Positions 1-6,680 of a DNA stretch of 13,381 bases are shown here, piece after piece. The stretch is from Dehalococcoidia bacterium (GTDB lineage Bacteria > Chloroflexota > Dehalococcoidia > Dehalococcoidales > Fen-1064), in NCBI GenBank assembly GCA_003153075.1, contig PMBW01000354.1:345-13725 (forward strand). Direction: 5' to 3'. The translations under genes and the position numbers were made by a program. The first letter of the stretch is position 1; the number at the start of each line of letters is the position of its first letter. Below the pieces are notes generated by a model. The model worked only from the letters and a program-made list of their open reading frames with translations, searched no databases and was not told the origin of the DNA.

Positions 1-1541
1 ACATCATTAGGTACGATCCTTTTTACCAATACTCCGTTCTTTTGAATATCGTCAATGAGTTCTCTGATATGCTGCCCTGAGTAATTAATACTCAACAAAC
101 AGAAAGGATCGATTACCACATAATCTACGCCTTCATTTAAAATTGCTTGATAATAGATATCCGGTGACCCATTCATCGTTATTATTTTGCCGAAAGTATC
201 AAATTCCAGAACAGATTTTAAATTCGGGGAAAGAGCCGGAATAATCGGGTCAATTACATATATTTTTTTCGCTTTAACGTTTTCTAAATAAGCTATTGTC
301 TCCTTGTATGACTGCTCTTCATAAGTCAAATTGGTTGAATTTAGAAAATTATAATCCATCCTGAGAACAATTGTGCCTGCCAGGCATATTATAAGCAAAA
401 GACTGAAACCAATAGACCCGATGTTCATAAATAAAGAATGAATATTGAATTGTTCTTTCATCTGATTAATTTTTAGCGCTGGTATGAATGTCACAATTGC
501 TAATAGTATGAATAAATAGAATGAAACGAAATAACGGGTTTCTCCAATTGGATTGAAAAACGAACAAAGCAGCAGCGATACTACCGTAGCTGTCAGAAAG
601 AAAACATCAGGTTTAGCCCGGTTCTTTTTGAACAGAAGTACAATCAGTAATATTATACATCCTGCTACAAAAAGGGTTGATATCGTTTCTGCAAATGTCC
701 CCCTGGAAAAAACAAGCATTTGACGGATTCCTGAAGGGAGTCTTGCCAGTTTATGGTTTATCGTTTCAACATTGTTACCGACGCGGTAGCCGAGTTGGCT
801 AAACAGTGTTTGGGCAAAGAACTCGCGTGGGAACTTAACGATGAAATAGCCCGTAACCAGAGAAAATGATGCAATAATACCGCCAACCAATATCCAAAAT
901 TCGCGTTTTAGTAATCCCGTATAATACGAGCGGATATTTCTCCAATTCCACTCAGTTGAAATGACACCGATGCCTGTGACAAAAGCTGCCGCGGCTGGGA
1001 TAAACGTGTATTTTGTTGCGACTGCTAACCCCAAACATAATCCGCTGAATAATAAATGTCCTCTATTTTTCTTGTACAGAATATAGTTGCCGGCAAAATA
1101 AAGGCCGGACAAAACTAGAAATATACCCAGCGGTTCCTGAACGACCCGATACCATGATGAATAAAACTCGGGAAATACTGCAAATAAAAATGATGCGATT
1201 ATTCCAGCCGTGGAACTGTAAAACTTCTTGACGATAAAATATACCAAAATCAAGCAAGCGATAGAAAGTAATACGGAAAAATATCTACCGTAGAAAAAAT
1301 TGTAACCGAATACCTTATATATTGATGCTAATACCAAATCATAAAAGGGGGGATGGACAAGAGTGAAATCTTTATATGGCATAAAACCCTGGGAGATAAA
1401 ACGGCCGCCCATTGAGTAAGCGCCCTCGTCATAATCATTGATCCATAGGAATAGATGGGTTGATTTCCAGAGCCTCAGGTAGACGTCGAACAGGACGATT
1501 GCAATTAAAAATATGTAGGGTTTTTTGAATTTCGCTAACAT
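1..1541 (-). CDS. GT-C family (GT39/ArnT-like) membrane glycosyltransferase, C-terminus cut by window edge
   Basis: An open frame of 513 codons runs from an ATG at 1541 off the left edge without a stop. The product starts with a hydrophobic segment (about residues 8-24) and contains many further membrane segments. The first outer loop carries the acidic DYDEG motif (36-40), followed by HPP at 63-65 and an Arg in the GRYFS stretch. This is the usual GT-C arrangement (PMT_2/GT39), in which the loop Asp is catalytic and the donor is a polyprenyl-phosphate sugar. The C-terminal part (from about residue 395) leaves the membrane and contains TYEEQSYKETIAYLENVKAKKIYVIDP-type sequence, read here in part, resembling the soluble tail of this family. 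I infer transfer of a sugar to a lipid, glycan or protein at the outer face of the membrane; acceptor unknown. GC is visibly lower than in the genes from 2097 on, suggesting a different origin. No Shine-Dalgarno precedes the ATG. Confidence 0.85.
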   Translation of the reverse strand, partial: MLAKFKKPYIFLIAIVLFDVYLRLWKSTHLFLWINDYDEGAYSMGGRFISQGFMPYKDFTLVHPPFYDLVLASIYKVFGYNFFYGRYFSVLLSIACLILVYFIVKKFYSSTAGIIASFLFAVFPEFYSSWYRVVQEPLGIFLVLSGLYFAGNYILYKKNRGHLLFSGLCLGLAVATKYTFIPAAAAFVTGIGVISTEWNWRNIRSYYTGLLKREFWILVGGIIASFSLVTGYFIVKFPREFFAQTLFSQLGYRVGNNVETINHKLARLPSGIRQMLVFSRGTFAETISTLFVAGCIILLIVLLFKKNRAKPDVFFLTATVVSLLLCSFFNPIGETRYFVSFYLFILLAIVTFIPALKINQMKEQFNIHSLFMNIGSIGFSLLLIICLAGTIVLRMDYNFLNSTNLTYEEQSYKETIAYLENVKAKKIYVIDPIIPALSPNLKSVLEFDTFGKIITMNGSPDIYYQAILNEGVDYVVIDPFCLLSINYSGQHIRELIDDIQKNGVLVKRIVPND

Positions 1542-1549
1542 AAGAATGT

Positions 1550-1558
1550 ATTATATCA
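1550..1558 (-). promoter_or_regulatory. Extended -10 promoter, probably giving a leaderless mRNA for the glycosyltransferase
   Basis: On the minus strand TGATATAAT (TGn plus a perfect TATAAT) ends 8 bases before the ATG at 1541. The predicted transcription start therefore falls at or a few bases before the start codon. No good -35 hexamer is visible, which an extended -10 can tolerate, and no ribosome binding site is present. This is inference from sequence only. Confidence 0.45.
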
Positions 1559-1644
1559 TGTTATACAATATGTAAGTAATTTATTTACTCATTTAAAGTT
1601 GTAATTCGCATGATTGAAATCAATTTCTTCATAAAAACACAAAA

Positions 1645-1685
1645 AGAGCGGTGAGTCCCATGTCCTTTCCCCGTTTCGCTGCTCT
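1645..1685 (+). other. Imperfect hairpin in intergenic DNA
   Basis: AGAGCGGTG (1645-1653) can pair with CGCTGCTCT (1677-1685) over nine positions if two G-U pairs are allowed, which works only for plus-strand RNA. On the minus strand the same positions become A-C mismatches, but a T-rich run follows that arm, so a weak minus-strand terminator is an alternative. No matching gene end is close by, so the role is unknown. Confidence 0.25.
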
Positions 1686-1773
1686 ATGAGTTATAATGCG
1701 TGGATTTGCTAAAACCGGACAACCGCGGTTATAAATAGTCATCGCTGGATTTGCCCTGCCGGCCGGCATCCGT

Positions 1774-1802
1774 TTGACAAACAATTTTAACGATTGTATA
1801 TT
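1774..1802 (+). promoter_or_regulatory. Sigma-70-like promoter for the CoA-ligase-like gene
   Basis: A perfect TTGACA (1774-1779) is followed by a 17-base spacer and TATATT (1797-1802), five of six matches to TATAAT. This is one of the two best promoter matches in the window. The start would be near 1809, leaving a leader of nearly 290 bases before the ATG at 2097. Confidence 0.6.
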
Positions 1803-1939
1803 GAAATTAGGAAATAAAGTAAATAGTAAGCCAAAATTTATTCTTTCCCCGTGTATTCGTAAGTCCGGATTTCTCTTGATTGCTGCGTGTAAACGTGCGT
1901 CGTGGAAAGATGGAAAATACGGTAACTGAATTCCCCCGC

Positions 1940-1969
1940 GGACCTGCTCAACTGCCGCCCAACAGGTCC
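1940..1969 (+). other. Leader hairpin upstream of 2097
   Basis: GGACCTG (1940-1946) and CAGGTCC (1963-1969) form a perfect 7-bp stem with a 16-base loop. It lies inside the inferred leader transcript. There is no U-run behind it, so it is not a standard terminator. It could be a regulatory RNA element, but it matches no family I recognise. Confidence 0.3.
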
Positions 1970-2096
1970 ACCGAGCCTATTCTGGCCGCATTATTTCTAA
2001 AGCAATAAAATCCTCTTATCCGCGTGCGCAAAGCGCCCTTCCGTGGACCTATGGATATAGCTTCAAGGTACGTGCTGCCGTAAGGAGGATATCAAT

Positions 2097-3467
2097 ATGC
2101 CGGCAAAACAATCTGAAAATTCCCTGGAGTTACTCTTTTACCCGCGCAATATCGCGGTTATCGGTGCGTCTAACACCGTCGGGAAGCTGGGATATAATGT
2201 TTTTAAAAATTTACTCAGTCACAACTACCCCGGCAAACTCTATCCCGTTAATCCCGGCGCAGACGAAGTACAGGGCGTCAAAGCCTGCAAGGATATCACC
2301 GACATCACTGAGGATATCGATGAAGCGGTCATCATCGTTCCGGCCCGCAATACCCCGCAGGTCATTAAAAAATGCTGCGAAAAAGGAGTTAAGTTCGTCG
2401 TCAATGAGGTCGCCGGTTTCTCAGAGATCGGAAAAGAGGGCCGGGCGATCGAACTGGAGATTCTGGAATCCCTCCGGAATTCCGGCACCCGCATGGTCGG
2501 GCCTAACTGTTCCGGTTTGATCAATACCCACCACGACATGGTGCAGTCGCTCGGCATCGTTGGTTCGCTGAAAAAAGGCAATATCGGATTGATCGCGCAG
2601 GCCGGTGTCTATGCCGCCGGATTGCTCTGGGGTTTCAGCCGGACGATGGGTTTCGGCATTATTGCCACGGTCGGCAATAAACTGGATCTGAACGAGACGG
2701 ATATCCTGCAATACCTGGGCACGGACAAGAACATCGAAGTTATTTCCATGTATCTGGAAGATATCAAGGCCGGGCGGCGTTTTATCGATGTTGCCCGCGA
2801 GATCACCACACGGAAACCTGTCATTGTGCTCAAAGGCGGCCGCACCGATGTCGGCAGGAAAACCGCTGCCTCACATACCGCTTCCCTGGCCGGTAATGCA
2901 GCGGTCTATAACGCGGTATTTAACCAGAGCCATATTATCAAGGCAGATAGCTACCGCGATATGTTTAATATCACTAAGGCCTTCTCAAAACAGCCTGTGC
3001 CCAAAGGCCCGGGGGTATTGATTATCACTTATACCGGCGCCATGGGCGTCACCAGCACGGACGCCTGCTATGAAAAAGGCCTGCGCCTGGCGGAATTATC
3101 CGCTACCTCAATTGACTATCTGAAAAAAGTAATCCCGCCCTACGTTACGGCTAAGAATCCGGTGGACCTCACATTTGACCAGACGCCGGAACAGGTGGCG
3201 GACATTATTAATATCTGCGTTAAAGATGCGGATGTCAGCGCCATCGTGATTATTATCCAGGCGGAGTTGACCGACAGGTATATCAGCTGCATTAATAACC
3301 TCAACCTGCAAGGAAAACCGCTGATGATCAGTATCCCGGCTCGCAATTTCGCCATCGAGTCCGTGATAAAAATGGAAGAACTCAGCTTCCCGGTCTATGA
3401 CGCCCCGGAAACGGCCGTTGATATGCTCGCCAGGATGCACTGGTTTTATAAACAAAACCACTCATAA
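2097..3467 (+). CDS. ADP-forming acyl-CoA synthetase alpha-subunit-like CoA-binding protein
   Basis: The 456-residue product has an N-terminal CoA-binding Rossmann domain (about 12-140) with NIAVIGASNTVGKLG at the start and MVGPNCSG at 133-140. A succinyl-CoA-ligase-type domain follows (about 160-290) with SHTASLAG; His260 in it matches the phospho-histidine of ADP-forming acetyl-CoA synthetases. A third ligase-CoA domain (about 300-456) begins with GPGVLIITYTGAMGV. Length fits the separate alpha subunit of archaeal-type ACD, and the ATP-grasp beta part is absent both from this protein and from the window. Family enzymes convert acyl-CoA, ADP and phosphate to acid, CoA and ATP, or the reverse; the substrate cannot be told. 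The usual QSG at the second domain start reads QAG (168-170). The start is fixed by AAGGAGG eight bases upstream. It is the only confident plus-strand gene and is convergent with the thioesterase. It may work with a beta subunit elsewhere or be a non-catalytic CoA-binding paralogue. Confidence 0.85.
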   Translation: MPAKQSENSLELLFYPRNIAVIGASNTVGKLGYNVFKNLLSHNYPGKLYPVNPGADEVQGVKACKDITDITEDIDEAVIIVPARNTPQVIKKCCEKGVKFVVNEVAGFSEIGKEGRAIELEILESLRNSGTRMVGPNCSGLINTHHDMVQSLGIVGSLKKGNIGLIAQAGVYAAGLLWGFSRTMGFGIIATVGNKLDLNETDILQYLGTDKNIEVISMYLEDIKAGRRFIDVAREITTRKPVIVLKGGRTDVGRKTAASHTASLAGNAAVYNAVFNQSHIIKADSYRDMFNITKAFSKQPVPKGPGVLIITYTGAMGVTSTDACYEKGLRLAELSATSIDYLKKVIPPYVTAKNPVDLTFDQTPEQVADIINICVKDADVSAIVIIIQAELTDRYISCINNLNLQGKPLMISIPARNFAIESVIKMEELSFPVYDAPETAVDMLARMHWFYKQNHS

Positions 3468-3623
3468 TCACCGGGCTGGCAAATAGCATCTGGGGTAGCT
3501 CATTTTTACCCAAATTATTATAACGTGAACTTGTGCAACTAAGTAGTAGTATTAAGCCGGAGATAGATTTCCAGCAAGGGGTTGAATCTCCTGAATTTTA
3601 TTTCGTCCCGACCACAGGCCTGC

Positions 3624-4076
3624 TTATCCAACCAGAAATGTTCCTGTGCCGACAGCTATCAGTTCGTTCTGCTCATTTCGAAGCTCGGTACGGACTACCG
3701 CGACTTTATTACCAACTCTGAGAATGTTGCCGGAGGCAATAAAGTGCTTGCCCTTACCCGGCAAAAGATAATCGATCCGCAGATCGATCGTGCCGCCTTT
3801 TAATACCGGAGGGTTATGTGACGAAGCTGATTCCGCGTGCCATGCGCCGTCTATAGCTAAAATAAACGCCGCCTCGGTATCCAGTATTGACGCGATCACT
3901 CCCCCGTGCAGGATTTTAAAGTGCGGATTGCCCACCAGCTCATCCCGCATGTCGAAACGAATACGACTGTTTTCTGCGTCAAAACTACCTACATTAAGTC
4001 CGAGCATACGGTGAAACGGCAATTCGCTGAAGAGCTGGCAAAGCGTTTTTATGGCAACATCCTTTCCTTGATTCAT
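3624..4076 (-). CDS. PaaI-like hotdog-fold acyl-CoA thioesterase
   Basis: A 150-residue single-domain protein. It shows the hotdog signature HGGVIASILDTEAAF (57-71), with the HGG turn and Asp66 in the place of the catalytic acid of PaaI/YdiI-type thioesterases. A long beta region follows (LRIDYLLPG, then RVGNKVAVVRTEL and the C-terminal AVGTGTFLV), as usual in the family. The likely reaction is hydrolysis of acyl-CoA thioesters in the cytosol; the chain type is unknown. The start is supported by GGAG at 4085-4088, eight bases before the ATG. The gene stands alone, convergent with the CoA-ligase-like gene, so a shared acyl-CoA theme is possible but not shown. Confidence 0.88.
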   Translation of the reverse strand: MNQGKDVAIKTLCQLFSELPFHRMLGLNVGSFDAENSRIRFDMRDELVGNPHFKILHGGVIASILDTEAAFILAIDGAWHAESASSHNPPVLKGGTIDLRIDYLLPGKGKHFIASGNILRVGNKVAVVRTELRNEQNELIAVGTGTFLVG

Positions 4077-4129
4077 AATGCTGACTCCATATTTTTAACA
4101 AAATTCCTTTTCCGGTCAGGTCAAAGAAA

Positions 4130-4156
4130 ATTATAGCAGTCTTTCTTAAATGGCAA
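4130..4156 (-). promoter_or_regulatory. Extended -10 promoter for the thioesterase gene
   Basis: On the minus strand TGCTATAAT places a perfect TATAAT at 4135-4130 with a TGn extension. TTGCCA (4156-4151) lies 15 bases further upstream, a short spacer that the extended -10 can compensate. Predicted leader is about 45-50 bases, containing the GGAG of the thioesterase. Confidence 0.5.
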
Positions 4157-4257
4157 TAATAAAACATTTGTGGCCGCATTAGCAAAATATCCAGATGGTC
4201 TAAATATCAAACCTTAATAGAATATCCAAACGGTATCACACAGCTGTGCCTGTGGCA

Positions 4258-4292
4258 GGATAGACATTGGGATGTTTGTCATTCCATGGGTA
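4258..4292 (+). repeat. Direct repeat copy A flanking the orphan gene
   Basis: This 35-base stretch matches 4968-5002 in 30 of 35 positions at a constant offset of 710. It includes a shared 19-base core (GGGATGTTTGTCATTCCAT). Copy A has a degenerate left arm (GATAGACATT) so its palindrome is imperfect. It lies downstream of the stop of the gene at 4323-4859. Confidence 0.75.
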
Positions 4293-4322
4293 CGATTATT
4301 TAATAACATTCAGTTTTTTTGT

Positions 4323-4859
4323 TTAATCATATCGGTTTGGGTGATTGAACGAAGAACCACCTTTCGCACTACCATCTGTAAGATCGACTGAAAAAGGAAT
4401 CCAGGAATCGTACATTGGATTGTAAGATTCTCCAGATAGACTCGTTTTGGTACGTGTTATTGCTCGAATTCCATCCCCCCATGCAATATCGCGTGTTTTC
4501 CAGAGTAACCCAGCAGTACCGAAAGCTAGAAAATAACAAAGATTACCAAACACTATCTCATTAAGTTCAGGCACTAAAACATAATAATCAATACCCCAAC
4601 TAAAAGTTGATACCAAGGCTCGAGTTTCAGGGTCAATAATGTATCCATCACCTTTTGCAATAACAATCAAGCGTTTCCCATTTAGATGCTCTACCACATC
4701 GTCAATACCACCAAGCCCAGGCTTAAAATTCCCAACCCAAGTTGGTTTATTTTCAGGAATAAACTCCACAACAAAACCTTCCCTGGGATACTTCCAACCA
4801 AAAGCTTGCGGGGTTGCCGCATAAGGCGGTAAATGATTAAGAATAATGAATTTTGGCAT
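4323..4859 (-). CDS. Hypothetical protein of unknown function
   Basis: A 178-residue open frame starting MPKFIILNHLPPYAATP, preceded by AAGAGGG within a few bases of the ATG, which supports translation. The product has no signal peptide or clear membrane segment. It is rich in aromatic and beta-type sequence (PTWVGNFKPGLGGIDDV, KRLIVIAKGDGYIIDPETR, ELNEIVFGNLCYFLAFG). The IVIAKGDGYIIDPET stretch looks like a beta-propeller or beta-sandwich repeat, but I recognise no family. It is AT-richer than its neighbours except the first gene, and sits between two direct repeats (4258-4292 and 4968-5002), so it may have been brought in. The neighbouring thioesterase and TerC genes give no hint of its role. 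Confidence 0.65.
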   Translation of the reverse strand: MPKFIILNHLPPYAATPQAFGWKYPREGFVVEFIPENKPTWVGNFKPGLGGIDDVVEHLNGKRLIVIAKGDGYIIDPETRALVSTFSWGIDYYVLVPELNEIVFGNLCYFLAFGTAGLLWKTRDIAWGDGIRAITRTKTSLSGESYNPMYDSWIPFSVDLTDGSAKGGSSFNHPNRYD

Positions 4860-4967
4860 TGACCCTCTTAAACGCTGCCATTGGATATCTGCGCTTCAAC
4901 TTAGACTAAATAATAAATCAAAACTAAGTTTATCACTAACAGCGAAATATGAAAAGTATTTCAGGCT

Positions 4968-5002
4968 GGACAAACATCGGGATGTTTGTCATTCCATGCG
5001 TA
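4968..5002 (+). repeat. Direct repeat copy B with perfect palindrome
   Basis: Second copy of the repeat at 4258. Here GACAAACATC (4969-4978) and GATGTTTGTC (4981-4990) form a perfect 10-bp inverted repeat with a 2-base GG centre, followed by the shared ATTCCATG. It lies about 30-60 bases after the TerC stop and about 110 bases upstream of the orphan gene's start. It could be a hairpin at the end of the TerC transcript, an operator, or one end of a small mobile unit. Confidence 0.8.
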
Positions 5003-5029
5003 TGTTTCCTAAAAATATCAGGCCGCCAT

Positions 5030-5947
5030 TTATTGTGCCTTTTTCTGTGGAATACTGACCGATAAAACGATCGAACCGGCCAGGATCAACAATACTACTC
5101 CCAGCGAAATTAATGTGGGTATTTCAAAGATATCGCTGAGCAACATTTTTATCCCGACAAAAACGAGCACAATGCAAACACCGGTAGCGAGATACCGGAA
5201 TAGGTAAAAAAGGCCGGAAAGGGCAAAGAAAAGCGCTCGGAGCCCCAGGACAGCAAATATACTGGAACTATAAACGATCAGCGGATTAAGCGTCACTGCG
5301 AGCACCGTTGGCACTGAGTCCGTGGCGAACATAATGTCCATCGTTTCGATCGTGATCAAGACAATAATCAGGGGTGTCGCGAAAACCTTTCCGTTTATTT
5401 TTTTAAAAAAAGTGGCGCCCTTATATTCCGGCGTGACCCGTATGATTTTACGTGCAAATCTGACGACGGGGTTCTTTTCCGGCTCGATCTCTTTTTCTTT
5501 TTGGGTTATCAGTTTAATACTCGTGTAAATCAGAAAAACCCCCAGAATGTAGATCAGAAAATGGAATCTGCTGATCAGCCCGATCCCCGCAAAAATGAAA
5601 ATTCCCCGAAATATTATGGCGCCCAGAATACCCCAGAGCAATACCTTCCGCTGCGCTTCCCGCGGCACCGCAAAATATGTAAAAATTGCCAGAAACACAA
5701 AAAGATTGTCTATACTCAAAGAATATTCGATGATATAGGCGGTAGTGAATAAAACTGCCTGATCCCACCCCTTGACGAAATACAAAATAAGATCAAAGAT
5801 AAACGCTAAACCGACCCAGAATCCCACCAGTTTCAGGGCTTCTTTGACCGGAATAACATGAGCCTTGCGCTGAAAGACAAATAAATCAAGAAAAAGCGCC
5901 AGAATAACAATAACGCCGAAAACCGGCCACAACCAGGTTCCGTTCAC
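5030..5947 (-). CDS. TerC/Alx family integral membrane protein
   Basis: A 305-residue protein with about nine hydrophobic segments. It contains the family hallmarks EYSLSIDNLFVF (74-85), GILGAIIFRGIF (106-117) and ETMDIMFATDSVPTVLAV (201-218). The acidic residues in these membrane stretches (Glu74, Asp80, Glu201, Asp204, Asp210) are the ones thought to handle metal. A charged cytoplasmic loop (about 148-185) separates the two halves. Relatives include E. coli Alx and TerC proteins, linked to manganese export, tellurite resistance or loading of exported metalloproteins; which applies here cannot be told. Length matches the Alx type. The start codon is GTG: a stop lies in frame five codons upstream with no ATG between, and GGTGA precedes the GTG. 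I looked for a manganese riboswitch upstream and saw none that I could support. Confidence 0.92.
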   Translation of the reverse strand: MNGTWLWPVFGVIVILALFLDLFVFQRKAHVIPVKEALKLVGFWVGLAFIFDLILYFVKGWDQAVLFTTAYIIEYSLSIDNLFVFLAIFTYFAVPREAQRKVLLWGILGAIIFRGIFIFAGIGLISRFHFLIYILGVFLIYTSIKLITQKEKEIEPEKNPVVRFARKIIRVTPEYKGATFFKKINGKVFATPLIIVLITIETMDIMFATDSVPTVLAVTLNPLIVYSSSIFAVLGLRALFFALSGLFYLFRYLATGVCIVLVFVGIKMLLSDIFEIPTLISLGVVLLILAGSIVLSVSIPQKKAQ

Positions 5948-6106
5948 GATTTCACCATATTAACAAAGTTCCATTGTATCGCCAAAGGTGCTCTATTAAT
6001 CTTACTATGCTTTAACGGCGTTATGCGATTGGGCAATCTGAGTTTCCCTGTTCGGCGCGGACCCTCGCCATACGGTATTATGCCGTTAATCGTTAAATCT
6101 ACCATT

Positions 6107-6427
6107 TCAAACTGTTATTTTTTTCTTTCGCTTCGCCCCGGCCCCACTACCGCCGAAAATGGTCATCACACCCAGGATGAATCCGAAGTTATACCAGTTC
6201 CCGTTATTATGCACTTCATAGATGTTCACATTTTTGGAAAACAGCGAAATAATAAAGGTCACCGGTGAAATAATGCCGTGCCACAAACCGGACCAGAAAC
6301 CGTAAGTTTTCCCCGCGGCATCGGCCGCATGTACCGCCGGATTTGCGCCCGCGGCACAGCCCGTCAGTAACGCAACTGCCAGAATTGCCAGAATTGTTAA
6401 GATCACAAATAACACCCTTTTCTTCAT
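6107..6427 (-). CDS. Small predicted lipoprotein with hydrophobic WSGLWHG / SLF region, function unknown
   Basis: A 106-residue product that begins MKKRVLFVILTILAILAVAL with a lipobox LTGC (21-24), so Cys24 is the expected lipidated residue. The mature part has a Trp- and Gly-rich hydrophobic stretch, TYGFWSGLWHGIISPVTFII (41-60), then SLFSKNVNIYEVHNNGNWYNFGF (parts of 61-83), a second hydrophobic stretch, and a Gly-rich, basic tail (KRKKK). I recall uncharacterised small proteins with this WHG...SLF...YEVHNNG pattern in many bacteria but cannot name a family. The ATG at 6427 is chosen over one 13 codons upstream because AGAGGG lies eight bases before it and the signal peptide starts there. 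It is the last gene of an operon, 16 bases after the regulator gene. Confidence 0.78.
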   Translation of the reverse strand: MKKRVLFVILTILAILAVALLTGCAAGANPAVHAADAAGKTYGFWSGLWHGIISPVTFIISLFSKNVNIYEVHNNGNWYNFGFILGVMTIFGGSGAGAKRKKKITV

Positions 6428-6443
6428 TTTGGTTCCCTCTCTT

Positions 6444-6668
6444 TTATTCAGACACGTTTTTCCCATCCGGTTGGTATTCCAGCAATTCTCCCGGCTGGCA
6501 ATTTAGTTCCCGGCACAGCGCATCCATGGTTGAAATACGCACCGCCCGGGCTTTTCCGGTTTTAAAGATCGATAAATTTGAATCGGTCAGGTCTATGCGT
6601 TTTGCCAGCTCATTGAGTGATATCTTTCTATCCGCCATTACTCTATCGAGTCTGAAAATGATACTCAT
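6444..6668 (-). CDS. Small Cro/C1-type HTH regulator paired with DUF2975
   Basis: The 74-residue product is essentially one Xre/Cro-C1 helix-turn-helix. Residues 16-27 (ISLNELAKRIDL) and the following TDSNLSIFKTGKAR form the two central helices, and ISTMDALCRELNCQPGELLEY (parts of 46-65) is the typical C-terminal half. The size fits YozG-like regulators, which commonly sit next to DUF2975 genes. It starts 12 bases after the DUF2975 stop with GGGAG upstream, so the two are co-transcribed. I infer that it binds the palindrome in the operon promoter (7201-7219), repressing its own synthesis, possibly under control of the membrane partner. Confidence 0.9.
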   Translation of the reverse strand: MSIIFRLDRVMADRKISLNELAKRIDLTDSNLSIFKTGKARAVRISTMDALCRELNCQPGELLEYQPDGKNVSE

Positions 6669-6680
6669 GTTAAGTTCTCC

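Larger units (their letters stand above)
1542..2096. other. 555-base intergenic region between divergent genes
   Basis: No convincing protein gene lies here. It holds the leaderless-type promoter of the minus-strand glycosyltransferase at its left end. An imperfect stem follows at 1645-1685, then a near-consensus plus-strand promoter at 1774-1802. After that comes a leader of nearly 290 bases with a perfect 7-bp hairpin (1940-1969) and a strong AAGGAGG at 2082-2088 serving the gene at 2097. I recognised no known riboswitch or T-box motif in the leader. Confidence 0.6.

Noticed and set aside
1645..1685. Hammerhead-like ribozyme pieces (GGTGAGTCC on plus and CGAAAC on minus)
   Set aside because: The core elements fall on opposite strands, so they cannot form one ribozyme.
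1692..1697. Perfect TATAAT on the plus strand
   Set aside because: There is no acceptable -35 at the right distance and a much better promoter lies at 1774-1802.
3493..3511. GGGTA/TACCC hairpin after the CoA-ligase-like gene
   Set aside because: The stem is only five pairs and has no U-run, so I could not support it as a terminator of either convergent gene.
3533..3803. Two overlapping plus-strand open frames of 62 and 73 codons
   Set aside because: They overlap the 3' end of the well-supported thioesterase on the other strand, have no ribosome binding site and show no protein-like pattern.
4189..4237. Short semi-repeat AATATCCAGATGGT / AATATCCAAACGGT
   Set aside because: It is too short and AT-rich to be distinguished from chance.
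5948..6106. Possible yybP-ykoY manganese riboswitch upstream of the TerC gene
   Set aside because: Such riboswitches often precede TerC/Alx genes, but I could not find the conserved core here with confidence.
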